From Vishniacozyma victoriae (lineage: Eukaryota; Basidiomycota; Tremellomycetes; Tremellales; Bulleribasidiaceae): DNA of 64,000 nt. The position numbers were made by a program, and so were the translations under genes. Below the pieces are notes generated by a model, which saw only the letters and a list, made by a program, of their open reading frames with translations, made no database searches and was not told the origin of the DNA. Positions 22,524 through 34,832 of this stretch are shown piece after piece. The stretch spans positions 1,064,001 through 1,128,000 of the forward strand of contig JADPYG010000089.1 of NCBI GenBank assembly GCA_017654735.1. The letters are read 5' to 3'. Position 1 is the stretch's first letter, and the number at the start of each line of letters is the position of its first letter.

Positions 22524-24693
22524 TGTATGCTTTAGCTTCTTGGCTTTCAGATCGGAGGAGGGGTCCTTTGATGATTGCCGAGGTTGTTTAAGCGAGTGTC
22601 TGTGTGCGTGTATCTAGGTTGTCGATTCATGGCGAGATAGTCAAGGGGGAAGAGGGCGCGTAGATTAGGTTAGTCAGACAGAGAGAGAGGCATAGATCCC
22701 TACCAAGGATAGATCCCAATCAAGCCTACATACACAAACAGATGCACATGCCTATAGATCCCATCTATGCTCCCAGCTTCCCTTAGCACCTCGTATCTAG
22801 ATGGTGCACGGACCACCTATTATTCGATCTAGAGATATATCGCGTTGATTCACTCGATCATCGTTGATTCAACCTTCAACTACTTGCAAACCACCCGACT
22901 ATCATCACCATCAAACTTGGATCTTCCCATCAACTGTTGTTTACCCTTCATCTCTCCATCCTATCCCTATCTCCGTCTCCGGCCATCTTGCCAAACGGTA
23001 TCCTGCACCCATCACATCACCCGTAGATCTATCGATCATCTTGTTCCTTCGATTAAACCTTGGTCCATCCGATCATAGTAACCCATAGTAAGTTACATCT
23101 CCATCTTCCCATGACCATCTTCCCATGACCATTTTCCCATCCCACTATCGTTCCCCTTCACTCCATTCCCAATGCGCCCAAACACCGTGAATGGTCCACG
23201 ATACAACTTGGAAGCCACAAATTCCATTCCAACGCGGGATAGGTCCAATAGACATTAAACGGAACCATCACCGCTCCACCTCGGTCTTACACCTAGTAAG
23301 GTTTTCAAGACGGAGCTAAACAAACAAGTGAGTACCACAGGTTAGACGTATGATGACGATATAGATTAGATCGAATGTGTGAAACCCATAAACCGGCAAA
23401 CCTTGTCTCTCTCCATCGACGCATTTGGTGTTTCAGTTTCAACCATGTCCGCTTACTAGGTGAAACAAGTCCATGTGATACATCGCTGTATTTGCCGATG
23501 TGATTACTCGCAACTTCGATCTAGAGTCGATGAGAGTAAACATGATCCCAAACCCGGCTTGGGATAGATATATAAACAGGCTGGAACTGACCTGTTTCTG
23601 TCTTCATCAATCACTTCTTATTCTCGCCGGATTACACCTCACTTCACTCTCATCTATTCATACCTTACCCTTATACACTCTTTTCATTAGAAACCCTCCA
23701 TCCTATACACTACATACCCTCCATCTTCACCCGATCCCATACCCGACGCGACGCGACCTACTCGTCTGCGTCAATACTTGACTGACTCTTAGTCCCGTCA
23801 CTCTTTTCAACCCACCCCACCATCGTTTATACCATCTAAACGAACCGACCACCTTGTCTCGACGACCTTTAACGATCCCACAAGCGGAGCGACTGGATCC
23901 CGAGGCCTCTTTTCACTCTCACTCTTTAATCATTACGATAACGAATACCGAGACCCAGTTGTCTAAGATAACGAAATCACTTTACGTGTGATCGCTATCC
24001 CAGGAAACCAGGAACCGTGAGTGGCTTGCTCCTTTTTATTACATCCGCCTCTTCCGTTTCCGTTTCCGGCCGGTTCCAATGGTGGCTTGCTTATAATCCC
24101 CGATATCCCCCTCGTGGCGCGCATGTGCTTCGATATACCAAGGGTCATGGCTGGCAAACTATACTACACGCCACAGGGTCCGGCACGGCTCAGGGTCACT
24201 TGATGCTTTTCGGTTCCTAGACCGGTAGAGGCAAGACAGACTATAGGTCATGTTGTCTACCTCTCGTCTGGCCTGGCCAATGTCGATCCTCGATACGCCT
24301 CGTCAAGGTCGATTAGAGGTCGAGTAGGTCTCGAAGCCGCTTATGGGAACGAGTTTATCTCTTCTCAGTATGCGGCCGCTCGATGGCTGAACCTCATGCC
24401 TCGAATTACTCGTCTCTTGTCATTACCACCTCCTATTATCGATACCTACCCGTTGTCTCATAGCTGACTTATATTCTCCTTGTACCACCACCACTATCCA
24501 TCTGCTTCCGATTTCCATACTACCCACGCCTGAAACCTCGTACCTCTATCCCTGAACATCACTGTTCCACCACGGTCTCACTTTTGTCTCGGATCGCTAT
24601 CTTATCGTACTTGGTCTTGATTACCTGGTAAGTCCATCTCTTCCTCGACGGTGATGATGATGTTGGTGATAATGATGGCTAATGGTATAGACA
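22524..24693. other. Long region upstream of the Medusa-type gene
   Basis: There are 2.2 kb without a credible protein gene. The stretch is CT-rich on the plus strand from about 22850 and shows several splice-like donors and acceptors. An acceptor (ggtatag) at 24684-24690 lies directly before the ATG at 24694, indicating a 5'UTR intron. It likely contains a long spliced leader with upstream ATGs. A 14-nt tandem repeat is listed separately. A separate noncoding transcript cannot be excluded. Confidence 0.5.
23101..23140. repeat. Tandem repeat, 14-nt unit, nearly three copies
   Basis: The unit ccatcttcccatga occurs twice in a row and is followed by a partial copy with one change. It lies in the long region upstream of the Medusa-type gene. 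Confidence 0.85.
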
Positions 24694-27511
24694 ATGTTTC
24701 ATTCACCTGCACCTCCGCCTCATAACCTACCTGCACCACCTCCGCATCGCGCACCTGCACCTGTACATCCTCGGCATTACCCTGCGACTCCACTACAACA
24801 ACATGTACCTTCGCCTGTACATCATCAATCGCCTCATCATGCATCACCACATCACCCATCACCGCATCATGCATCGCCAATACACTATCCACAACCGCCT
24901 GTGCATTACCCGCAACCACCTCGTCACCTGCTACCTCGCCATACGCAACCCCCTCCGCATACCGCACCACCACATGCATACCCTCCATCACCTTATGCAT
25001 CTTCGCCTCGACCTTACCTCCCACCTCCAACCCATCGATACCCGCAAGCAGGCCCTTCGTATCACCCGCAATACCCAAACCCTCCACCTCGAACGCATCT
25101 ATCACCAGCTCCACATTCAGCACCAGCGAAAATGGATTACCAGTGGTTCCCCGACGACACTTCCGAAGATAACGGTAATGGTACTGGCGACCCTCTGTTT
25201 AACTTCGAACAACCTTCCCCTACTCCCCGGGCCAGTCAATCTTCTTCCAACGGCATTTTGCTCCCCCGAATGTCGACCTCTCAATCAGGCGAGTCGTTGA
25301 TCGACTTTCCTCATCCCGGATGTCCCTCCTCCAACAACCTCTTGTCTCACCCCTGGGGTCCCAAGGAAGGATGGGCCCGATCCAACATTTGTATCAAGCT
25401 CGAAGTCACCCCAGAAGGTATATATGCCTATGGAGGATCGCCTGATGCAATGGTCATCGTGGTTGGCGACTATACTCTACATACCACCAACCGACTTTTG
25501 TCTGGTGGTCCATCCCGACTCCGAGGTGGTCAAACCCGAATCCTATCTGCCGTCATGCCCGAGAGCGGTGACGGTATCGACTATGAGTCTGGTGATAGCC
25601 TCCCCATTACCATTCAACTCCTCGATTCAAATATGAAATGTGCCGAGATCCTTCACATGGGCGACTATACTTTCAATCATGATCAAGCTATGCTTGGCGC
25701 TCCTGGTGTGCCCAAGCGTGAGCGAGAGAACGATCTCGTCGAAGTCGATAGGAGTCGACCTCAACCTCAACCTCAATGGGCTGGTTCACGACGAGTTTCG
25801 GCTAATGCTGCTATCCCTCCTCCATTGCCTCCTAATATGGTTGGACATCCGATGGTCGCCCAGATGGCCAGCATGGGTAACCAATTCGACTCGCAGACCA
25901 TGTACATTAATGCTCCTACGCCCAACATGAGTAAGTTTTTTCGTCTATCGATCATGAACAATACTGATTGTCTAGCACCATGGGGAAACCCCTTTGGTCC
26001 GGGACCTTTGTTGCCCAGTCTCCACGCCATGGGGGGTCAGATCGCCTTGACCCCTTGTCTTCAACCTCAATTGATGCGATCGAGTCAACTTCCTTCCAGG
26101 CCCGATTTCAACATTTACGACGCTCCTAAAGCTGAAGTCCATATCGCTGGCGATCTCGCTACCATGGCTAAAGGCTGGTCTACTGAAGAATGGGCAGCTA
26201 AACGACGACTCGTCAAGGTCTGGCGACGACAGGACGGACACAACATCTTCCTCGCATTCGCTCCTATGCCCCAGCTCGAATGGCACGCTGAGAAGGACTG
26301 TGTCGTGATCTCGTGCATGTTCCGAGAAGAGAGGAACTCGTGTTGGGTCACTTCGGTCGATATGCTTTACCTACTCGAGGCCGTTATTGGTACTCGATTC
26401 TCGGTCGAGGAAAAGAACAGGATCCGAAGGAACCTTGAAGGATTCCGACCCCAGACTGTGTCTAAAAACAAGACTACTTCCGATACCTTCTTTAGGACCA
26501 TCATGAGCTACCCTGCTCCCAAGCCTAGGAATATCGAAAAGGATGTCAAGGTTTTCCCTTGGGGAGTTGTGGCTGCTGCCATCAAGAAGATCGTCAGTAA
26601 ATACGTAAGTTCCTTTTCATCCCTTCTCCAAGTGAATATACTAATGATAGACTGCTACCATCGGTGATGATGGCCAAGCCATGTTGTACAACCCTCCATC
26701 TGGCCAGGCCGGTGCTACCGTCGCTCTTCCCGATGAACGAGAGGATTATCCCCAACCTTCTGTCCCCTTCGACCAGTCTTCGGTCTTTACCCCTCCGGAC
26801 GATCAGGATTCCCTACCCCAGGTCCAACAGCCCCAAGGCCAGGTCCAAGGTCAGGCTCAGGCGCAAATCCCCATCGACCCGTCCTTGCTCGATATGCCCC
26901 CTCACCCTATGGCTCAGCAGCATCAGCACATGATGCATCCTGCCGGCCCCAACTACCTTCTAAACGGTAGCGTGTCCGAACTCGGTCTTCTCAACGGTAA
27001 CTCCGAACTCGGTTTTTATTCTGCTCCTATGCAGTCTGGCAATCGGCAGCAGAACCAACAACATGCCAACCCCAACGGTAATGGAGCGTCTCGATCCTAC
27101 GCCAACTCTCCTCCCGACCTCTCTTTCTCTCGCTCTTCACACAATGCTAGTGGTACCGAACTAGTTGCTTCGCCTACTCAAGCTTATTATAACAACGGTG
27201 ACCCCAATTCCGATTTCAACCGACCCGCACCCATCGGTACCGCGACTGCGTCAAGAGATCCCACTTTAGGTGGTCTGAACTCTACGATGAAGCCCCAGTC
27301 TCAACGACTGGAGGTCACGGTTTCACAACAATCTTTTTTGAATGTTGACGGAAATGGTGCTGGTCCCAGTGGGACTGTTGATGATTCCAACGATCACGAT
27401 AGTGTATTTGACTGGGCCAACGATAGATGTACGTATACTCTCGAGGATCAATCTCAATCACACGCTGGTCCATCGACGTTTATGGGGGCATACGACGAGT
27501 CGTTGGAATAA
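24694..27511 (+). CDS. Medusa (MedA)-type transcriptional regulator
   Basis: Three exons (24694-25930, 25976-26604, 26651-27511) encode 908 residues. The N-terminal 145 residues are almost only Pro, His, Ala and Tyr (PHHASPHHPSPHHASP repeats) and disordered. A conserved beta-rich block (ICIKLEVTPEGIYAYGG to MKCAEILHMGDYTF) follows, with a Leu-Leu-rich linker. The most diagnostic part is residues about 490-635: GWSTEEWAAKRRLVKVWRRQ, SVEEKNRIRRNLEGFRP and PKPRNIEKDVKVFPW. These are hallmarks of the fungal MedA/DUF7082 developmental regulators, which control conidiation, adhesion or virulence in ascomycetes. The C-terminus is Gln/Asn/Pro-rich, activation-domain-like. It would act in the nucleus; targets are unknown. 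A very long spliced leader precedes it, as often found for fungal master regulators. Confidence 0.75.
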
Positions 27512-28437
27512 GTCAAAGCAAGAGACGCGAAGAAGCGCAAGAGTCATTGAATGATTGCTTGGTCGATCATTTGATGTAGAAGAGAGAGACCACGACCACA
27601 CGATCTTTTTAACGAACATTGGACAATTATATATAGTTGTATTCTGTAAAACGTTGTAAAGGCATTAATAGCCTAAAACGCGTACTCTGTAGGTATAGAG
27701 TACGCCCAGGTGGATACGTAGTATCGCTTTAATTTCATTTCCCATATCATATCTTAAAAATCCCATTTTTATCAGTAGCATAGCATTGCATTTATGAATT
27801 GTTGAACGATACCTGCACTTGCGACAGTAATATACCACTTGCCTCGAGAGATGAATGATGCCTACTTGCAGTATTACTTAAAGGGGTAATTACACTTTCC
27901 CTATTCAGGACTGGACGCGTTTTGAAGCTAAATTAAACGAGGCACAATTCCAGGTCATGGTCACAGCTTACGGGGGGGTGAGGAGGTCGGAGGAATAGGG
28001 GGTAGGGGGTCACTTTATCCCCCAGATCTACATGCATGTCTCAAGGGCGATCACAGAGAGGAAGAGAAGGGAGTGACGTCGATACTCAGTACTATACTAG
28101 GAAAGGAAAGTGTTGAATTCATTAGGCGTGTGGATCACCCTCCTTTGAACTTAGTTGGCGCGTCTAGTGATCTCGTCTTTTGTTCTCTCAACCTTATACA
28201 TACATCACTATTATACCTTTCACTATCAGCTAGTAACATCGCTGTGCGAGATCAATTACTATCTACCTCAATAACTACATTTCCATCCGTAACAATCAAA
28301 CTCAACCGACATTCCAAGTCGACGTCACTATCACACTAGACCCTACTTGCCCGATCCGTCCCTTTCGACCCTCGGACCCGCTTTTCACCTAAATCAACTG
28401 TTGATCAGTTATTATACTTTATATTATATTATTCAAG
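27512..28437. other. Intergenic region
   Basis: No gene is supported. The first half is AT-rich (27600-27850) and probably contains the 3'UTR and polyadenylation region of the Medusa-type gene. A G-rich block (27974-28014, runs of four or more G) follows. From about 28180 on, the CT/A-rich sequence looks like promoter and leader of the next gene. Confidence 0.5.
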
Positions 28438-29706
28438 ATGTACTGGGCACCAATTGCTATCGGGGTTTCGACCTTAGCTTTAGTCTCTGGATCTCAGGAG
28501 AGGGCTATTGGGGATGTACTTGCCGGAGCACCTGGTACGTTCACGCGTCCCTTGTCATGGGAACATGAGAGGGGTATGATATGGAAATGAGCTTATATAT
28601 AGTCGACGGAGTAATGGTCTCTGCTGATAATGTTGTTCAATGTGGACAAGCTACTGTTACTTGGGCTGGAACTACTGTATGTCTAAATCACCTACCTTTA
28701 ACGCCCAATACTTCACACCCTCATCATGCCCTGCCCCACACTTTGGGTTGGTTGCTCCACACCCTTTGTCCTTCATGTCCTTTCATCAGATCTACCTACC
28801 TACCATAATGACTCATTGCAATCACTATCCCCATTCTCAATCCCAAACTTATAAAATTTGAAAAAGGAGGAACACTAATACCCCTAGGGCCCAGTTTCTT
28901 TGTTGGTAGGAACAGGAGGGTTCTACGCCAACCTCCAACCTATCCAGACTATCGATAACTTATCCGGATCATCTACAAATGTCGAAATCGATCAAAAGGA
29001 AGGAACAGACATGATCTTCAAAATTACAGATAGTCAGAATAAAGTTGGTTATGTCCAGAATATAGAGGTTGGAGGTGGGGATGATTCTTGTCTATCCTCC
29101 TCTTCCTCTTCTTCTGCCACGCCTTCAGAGGCTAGTTCAAGTGTCGAAGCTTCTTCCAGCGCAAAGTCTAGCTCGGAAGCTGCCCCTGCTCCTGTTGTTG
29201 TTTCTTGTACGTCCCCATTTTCCCCGTATTGCGAGATTAGCTGATGGATAGCCTCGACTGCTGAGAGCTCGTACGTTCCTCCTTCATCCTCCACTCCCAA
29301 GACCCGCTCCAAATCCGAGCCTACCACCACCACTTCTAAATCTACAAAAGCTTCCACCCCAAGCTCAACGACTTATACTAGTCCCTCGCCTTCAAGCTCC
29401 GACTCCAGCGCCGGCGACAACGGATCATCCTCTGTTCAACCCACTCAATCTCCCTCCGCTTCTTCTGCCTCCGCAGCAGCCGCTTCCGCCTCTCCCTCCG
29501 CCTCATCCGTATCAGCCGCCGCCTCCGGATCCGTATCCTCCGTATCCGCCGCTGCAGCTTCTGCCGTCACCTCCGCTCGAGCTTCCGCAAGCCCAAGCTC
29601 CGTAGCTGCTGCTTCTAATACCAACCCCAATGGTGCTTTGGGTATGTCGATCCCTGGATGGACTGCTGTCGCAGGATTGGGTGTTGGCATTGCTGCTCTT
29701 TTCTAG
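28438..29706 (+). CDS. Secreted Ser/Ala-rich GPI-anchored cell-wall protein (Kre9/Knh1-like N-terminus)
   Basis: The ATG at 28438 opens a signal peptide (MYWAPIAIGVSTLALVSG). After introns near 28535-28600 and 28678-28888 the mature N-terminus reads DNVVQCGQATVTWAGTTGPVSLLVG. This is the Cys-x-x-x-x-x-x-W pattern seen in the fungal Ser/Thr-rich, Kre9/Knh1-like surface proteins. A third intron lies near 29209-29254. The rest (29090-29640) is dominated by Ser, Ala, Thr and Pro, a heavily O-glycosylated stalk. The end (NPNGALGMSIPGWTAVAGLGVGIAALF) is a GPI-attachment signal with small residues before a hydrophobic tail. It is expected at the plasma membrane or linked to wall glucan. The exact function is unknown. 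Exon 1 joins exon 2 in phase at a Val codon. Confidence 0.8.
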
Positions 29707-30177
29707 GTTAGAGTGGATGGATAGTGATCTGTTTGGATAGGATGGGATGGACCTTGATGGTTCGTAAAGATGTGGTACTGAGGTTCATCATATGCATTCT
29801 GTGAATTAGCTTTGACAAGTGTCAGGCATGGCTGTTTACGAATCGTGTGTCAAGGAGCTTCAGCTGATCTAAGTATTGACTGGTTATTTCGAAGACCCAC
29901 TGAAATCTTGCTCATGACTTGAGGACTACTGCAATGTGGCCAGTAAGAGATCACTTACAACAACTCTTTTCCATTCTGGATCGCCGACGAATCAATGGGA
30001 AGACGAACAAGCATATCCGAGACTTCATTGCCGAATTAGATCATACAAGATTTCATCAAGATATCACAACGTCTACAGCTCACTCCTTGTTTACAACTCT
30101 TCCCCCAAATACAATTACTCGACTGTACAACAACTTCCAACATGAAAGTTATTCCTGACACCCATACAAGCCTAAGC
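29707..30177. other. Convergent intergenic region
   Basis: Both flanking genes end here. I see no coding potential worth a call; it should contain two 3'UTRs and terminators. Confidence 0.5.
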
Positions 30178-32713
30178 CTAAGCCATATCCCAAACGCCTT
30201 CCCCAACTCCATCCCTCCGTAAATCCCACTCAACAACACTCCCCTCTGTACCACTATACAACCAATCCCCAGTTGGATCAAACGCAATACCAGCAATTCC
30301 CCAAGTACCACCTTCTAGACCTGTTCTGTATGCTCCTTGGGTTACGCCTGGTGGGGCATAGGGGACTGAGAGCGTTATGTGTGTATTGAGGGTTTGGGCG
30401 TCTATAATGTGGATATTGGTGTTTTCCTGCCAGTCAGCCCCGAGTCCAAGGCAATCTGACGACACTATGTCAGAGAAGGGGGAGAGGTTAGAGGTGGACC
30501 GAGAAAGATCAGGGAAGGAGGAAAAAGAGTAAGAGAGGAAAAAGGAAGAGGGAAAAGAAAGAAAGACTGACTTCTGAGAAAACCAACAAATCCCTCCCAC
30601 TACCCTCTGGACTGAATTTCACAACCCTAGCAGCCTCTCTTCCAGACGTACTAGCCCCCAGCCTCGCATCTCCCGTTACCGGATCAACTAGTAATGGTGT
30701 CCTCCCATTGACTGAGGCTAGTAGGTCGTTGGAGAATGATGTAGTATGCCGAGCGCGTATTGGGGATGTATGGGAAGTTTGGGAAGAAAAGAATTTAGCT
30801 AGAGGTTTGCTTGATCTATTTGTCAGCGACTCAAGTTTCGAAGAGTGGAGTGAAGGAATGGAGTCGTACCTATGATCCCAGACTGTTACTTGACCATCTG
30901 ATATCAGTTTCTGCTAGATCATCGGTGACGTACCTTGAGCGGCAACCGCGAATTTCCGTCCATCCCTAGACCAAGCCGTTGAGAATCCAGAGTCGGTCGC
31001 TCCTATTCATCAGCCTGCTACCCTTCTTGATCGAAAGATACGATTGGAGTCACCTTTGTATGTGGTCACTTTGTGGAATTCACGACCTCCATCAATGACT
31101 TCGAAGAGGTGGACATCTTCTGAATCACCTACGCAGACCATATTCTTCAGGTCTGGGGATAGGGATGCTACTCGTCAGTCTCGCTTTCACACATATTCGA
31201 GCAAGCACGAGTATGAAGAGGGACGTACAATGATTGATAGCGCACTTAAACTGGGTCATTCCCAATCTGACCAATTTCCTCTCTTCCCCATTCACTACTG
31301 GCACAGGTCTCTCTGCGGCTCTTTGTACACTCTGCCCATCCCCAGCTCTCATCCAGATATTATCCCCTTCCAATCTCTGATGTCGACCCGACTCCCTGTA
31401 TACTGGCTCATCATCTCCGAAACCTGTTGAGCGGTGTATCCGGGGGATGGGCATTGGTAATGTCGCATTAGCCCTCCAGGAACTAGAAGCAAAAGGTGCA
31501 GAGGGATGATAATGATACTGCGCATGTGGGGCAGGGGCCGGCGTTGGGGTCGAAGGAGCGGGGCGGAGCGAAAACATCTTGATTGATAGATCGTTATTTG
31601 AGATCAAGAGGCGTGGTTCGTCAACATGTTCAGACCAGGACGTAGGCCGTTTGAGTGGTTTCCGTATCCGAGGATCTTGCCTCTCTGTCTCGATACCGAC
31701 ACCATATCCGGGTAAAGTTCGAGACGTAACATATTCAATAGGTGGTAAACCCAGCCTTGGGATTGAGAAAGATTGCCTAGTAACCCTCACTCGAGGTTCT
31801 TCTCTATCGGAAAAAGACACAGTCCGCCGACTAGTCCTTTCTTCAATTTCCATCGGGATGGGGCGGGGGGAGATCGACATTCGAGGTCGATGTAGGAAAG
31901 GAACAGTATTGGGGTAAGTCAATGGACTATGCGGTTCCACCACTTCTTCCTCTACCTCAATATCATCTTCATCACGCTCATCAATGATCAACTCGTCATC
32001 CAATTCTTTCCTGCCTCTATGGCCTACTTTGCGCCTTTCCGCTTGCCTTGCCCATTCTGCAGGGTAAGATGGTAGGAGGATCATTGAATTGTTTATACTC
32101 CTAGTTTGGAGAGTTTGGGAGATCGTAAATGGTTTCAAGGGCTTGTTGAATCGATCCAGCGGATGAGGAGTCGAGGAGGAAGGGAGGTTGGTGATGTACA
32201 ATTCGCCATGCTGTCCGCCTGCTGCTAGGATCGTTTTGCTGCGAGGTTGAACGGGTGATAGGTCGATTGAAAGATTGGAGAAGATACGATCGGGAGAGAA
32301 AGAGAAGATCAGCACCTGGCCATAACCTAGCAAGTCATAAGACTCACTTGGCTACAAGGCAATTAGGTGTGAAATTCAATTTAAATAACGTCCGACTCGA
32401 TTCACGGATCTATTCATCAACTCCAATCCCATTCTTAGTAGAATTGACTCACAATTCGCCTCGTCCCATCACTATCCAACTCCATATCCAAATCATCATG
32501 ATCCTTATCGTCTTCACAAGGGTGCACGAAAGTGAGTTCCTCAATACTATTCCCTCTTGGGTATAGTACCTTTCCCCTTTCTAGTGGTAAAATGAGATCC
32601 CGTAATTGGGGATGGATGATTGTTGGCCGAGCTTTGATGATGTTTGAAGGCTCGAGTGGGAGATCTCGTAGGTTTGGGGAGTGATCGAGGAAAGGGGGCG
32701 GATCACTGGTCAT
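30178..32713 (-). CDS. WD-repeat protein with DUF2415-type domain
   Basis: The ATG at 32713 opens a Pro-rich start. Beta-propeller blades follow: KTILAAGGQHGELYITNL (about 32200), LLISNNDLSIKMFSL (about 31600), SDGFSTAWSRDGRKFAVAAQDGQVTVWD-like sequence around 30900-31000, and GIAFDPTGDWLYSGTEGSVVEWDLR before the stop at 30178. Around 30430-30640 the reading TSGREAARVVKFSPEGSGRDLLVFSE and NTNIHIIDAQT fits the fungal DUF2415 domain. Between blades two and three is a long acidic and Arg/Ser-rich insert (about 31480-32080) that looks disordered. Six or more introns are present. The family occurs across fungi and has no assigned biochemical role that I know. The blades are clear; the DUF assignment is from memory of the pattern. 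Confidence 0.7.
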
Positions 32714-33236
32714 AGTCAGCTATGTAATAAGATAGGTTGGGGAGGACGAACCGAGCCATTGTACTATCCTTTGTTCTCTAGGTATCCCTTCTTGGTTATG
32801 AGTCGGAATGATGTATCCCGATCGTAGGATGTGTAAGATAGACTACGTTCTATGTGTCGCTAGTGAGCATGCAGGGATGTGTATGAATGAGTCAATGAAA
32901 GGAGTGTCCAGTATAGAGTGTACAGTAGACACGACCATCTACTGACATCACACTCATCTATCGGGTAATAGACGGGTATCTCCGCTTATCTGCCTGGCCC
33001 GAAACGCCACCCGCTCGACAGAACAGGACATGGATTTATAGACAGGCTAGCATATGTACAGCACTACAGCATTACAGAACAACAGCATATATTACAACTT
33101 GAGCTCCTCTTTCACTGATTCATCCCCTTTTCTCATTGTCCAGGTATCGTCTTGCCCCTATCGACATTCAATCACTATCGAAGTGAGTGATTTCAAATGG
33201 ATCTGTTGAGTCAGCTTGCTACGTATGGAGGCATGA
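32714..33236. other. Intergenic region
   Basis: No gene is supported. It holds the promoter of the WD gene (minus) and the 3' end of the 424-residue unknown (minus). The sequence around 32870-33080 is AT/GC-mixed without repeats. Confidence 0.5.
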
Positions 33237-34511
33237 TCACCTACTGCAGCTGAGTTCTTCACAGCGATTCCCACAGGTAAGACAAGCTATGTTATAGGGC
33301 GAGGTATCTCCCGCCTCCACCAGCTTTGCGAATAGATATGTTTCATGAGTCCTCAGCAATCCTCGTCCATCCGATTCGGAGGCTATCATGATCTGTCGTA
33401 GTAGCTTTCCCAAAGTCTCCTCTCGACGGACCATCTGCTGATCCTTCCATCTCGGACCGATCTTTCTGTTCGTTGCATGTCCCAAATCCTCAATGTTGAT
33501 AAGATGAAGAGCATCTAGAATAGGCATCTGAGAGTTGTTTCCTCTAAGAGTAGATTTCGCTATGTCCTTCAGTGTGATGCCTAGGGTTTTAGTGTCGACT
33601 TCTTGATGGAGGCCAAAGTGGATGTATGTCTCGATCATGCTCGAGAAGTGGGGTCGATCACCGGGAAGAACGTTGTGATAAGAGATCGATTGAAGTCGGG
33701 GGAGTTTATCGATTAAGATCGTTCCGCCAAGGGGATTGAGCTTCCTCCATATGTTCTTGTAGTTCTCTACCACAACCTCTCTGGGTTCGTGGAAATCATC
33801 ATTCTTCACACGAGTATCGATCCATTGGTTACGGAAGGTGGAGCTGGCCGAGTGAATGCAGAGTGAGAAATCGTTCACCAACCAGTCCAGGGCGAATGTG
33901 ATTGGGTGAGGGTCGAAGGTCAAGCCGAGATAGGCATATCGGTCGACCAGTGACTTCTCCTGCATGGCAGAGGAATAGACGACTTTCTCCACATTCGGGA
34001 ACAATACTTGCTTGTAAAATGGTTGAGATACCAGAACTGATAGAGCGATAAGTTTGATTATACAGTCCTGAGATGGGAGCGAGGTGAAGACCAGCGTATC
34101 GGCTTGTCGGAAATGATCGAGTACATAGATCTGCTGTTCGGTCAAAGGGTAATAAAAAACTTTCGGATTCATTACTGCTCGTCGTCGTCTTTGATTGGGC
34201 GGGATATCGTCGTCGATCACATACGATTCATCCGACGAAGTATCGTTCTCGGCTGATTTTTTAGTGGGGGTGGTGATGTACGGTTTCAATTCGTCGAATT
34301 CGGCCAGATTGGACAGGAAGAAATTCGTCAATTGTGATTTGAATGGTTTTAGGAAAGAAGTGATTGTAGTCGAATTGAGCTCGAGGGAGGTCATGAACTC
34401 GGGTTTGACTTTAATTCGACTATCGATCTGACAGTAGGTTTCTTGAGCATCTTCCTCATATTCCATCGGATCATCAGATTCAAAACCATCATCCGAAAGC
34501 TCACTGATCAT
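33237..34511 (-). CDS. Hypothetical 424-residue protein with C-terminal Cys cluster
   Basis: One open frame without introns runs from the ATG at 34511 to 33237. I do not recognise the family. Residues 1-25 are acidic (ELSDDGFESDDPMEYEED). Residues 85-115 hold a Ser/Asp-rich stretch followed by RRRRA, a possible nuclear signal. The body (120-400) resembles the Leu-rich folds of divergent fungal F-box proteins but lacks a visible F-box. The end reads ACLTCGNRCEELSCSR, a C-x2-C-x3-C-x5-C cluster that could bind zinc. The ATG lies only 24 nt after the stop codon of the upstream 71-residue gene on the same strand, so a separate promoter would have to sit inside that gene. Confidence 0.6.
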   Translation of the reverse strand: MISELSDDGFESDDPMEYEEDAQETYCQIDSRIKVKPEFMTSLELNSTTITSFLKPFKSQLTNFFLSNLAEFDELKPYITTPTKKSAENDTSSDESYVIDDDIPPNQRRRRAVMNPKVFYYPLTEQQIYVLDHFRQADTLVFTSLPSQDCIIKLIALSVLVSQPFYKQVLFPNVEKVVYSSAMQEKSLVDRYAYLGLTFDPHPITFALDWLVNDFSLCIHSASSTFRNQWIDTRVKNDDFHEPREVVVENYKNIWRKLNPLGGTILIDKLPRLQSISYHNVLPGDRPHFSSMIETYIHFGLHQEVDTKTLGITLKDIAKSTLRGNNSQMPILDALHLINIEDLGHATNRKIGPRWKDQQMVRREETLGKLLRQIMIASESDGRGLLRTHETYLFAKLVEAGDTSPYNIACLTCGNRCEELSCSR

Positions 34512-34535
34512 CAGCAGCTATAGACGGGACATTAT

Positions 34536-34832
34536 TTACTCCTCTAAGTACCCAAATTCGGCAGCTGCAACGAGTCTTTGCTTCTTTCTCTTCCTCTTGT
34601 CGAACGATCTGTCCCGTCAGAAGATGGAATGTCGAGAAACGTACCTCTCCTGGAGGAGTGCTGCGTTTGGTCCGGTCTTGCATCTCGCATCCTTTCTCTT
34701 GGCGTAGTACTCCGGGCTAGAAGTTAGATTTGGAAGGAAGGGAAATGTGTTTGGGACTGACTTATCGACTGCCCAGGTAGGTCCAACTAATTTCGGTGCA
34801 GCTGAGCTGGATACCATCGGCCTGATAGCCAT
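34536..34832 (-). CDS. Small basic conserved-looking protein, 71 residues, three exons
   Basis: Exons 34832-34762, 34716-34645 and 34608-34536 join in phase into 71 codons. Introns are 45 and 36 nt, with gtcagt...ttctag and gtacgt...gggacag borders. The product starts MAIRPMVSSSAAPKLVGPTWAVDNPEYY and ends in a basic helix (DKRKRKKQRLVAAAEFGYLEE). The clean phasing and compact ends argue for a real gene, but I cannot name it. The N-terminus could be a mitochondrial presequence (Arg, Ser, Ala, Lys, no acids in the first 22 residues). A mitochondrial or ribosome-associated small protein is possible, and this is only inference. A CT-rich leader precedes the start. Confidence 0.55.

Noticed and set aside
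24602..25123. Long minus-strand open frame (173 codons) opposite the Medusa-type gene
   Set aside because: It is the mirror of the Pro/His-rich coding repeat; the translation is a Val/Glu/Asp/Met-rich artefact and the plus-strand protein is well supported.
29445..29690. Minus-strand frame rich in Ala/Glu
   Set aside because: It is a shadow of the Ser/Ala-rich stalk of the GPI protein.
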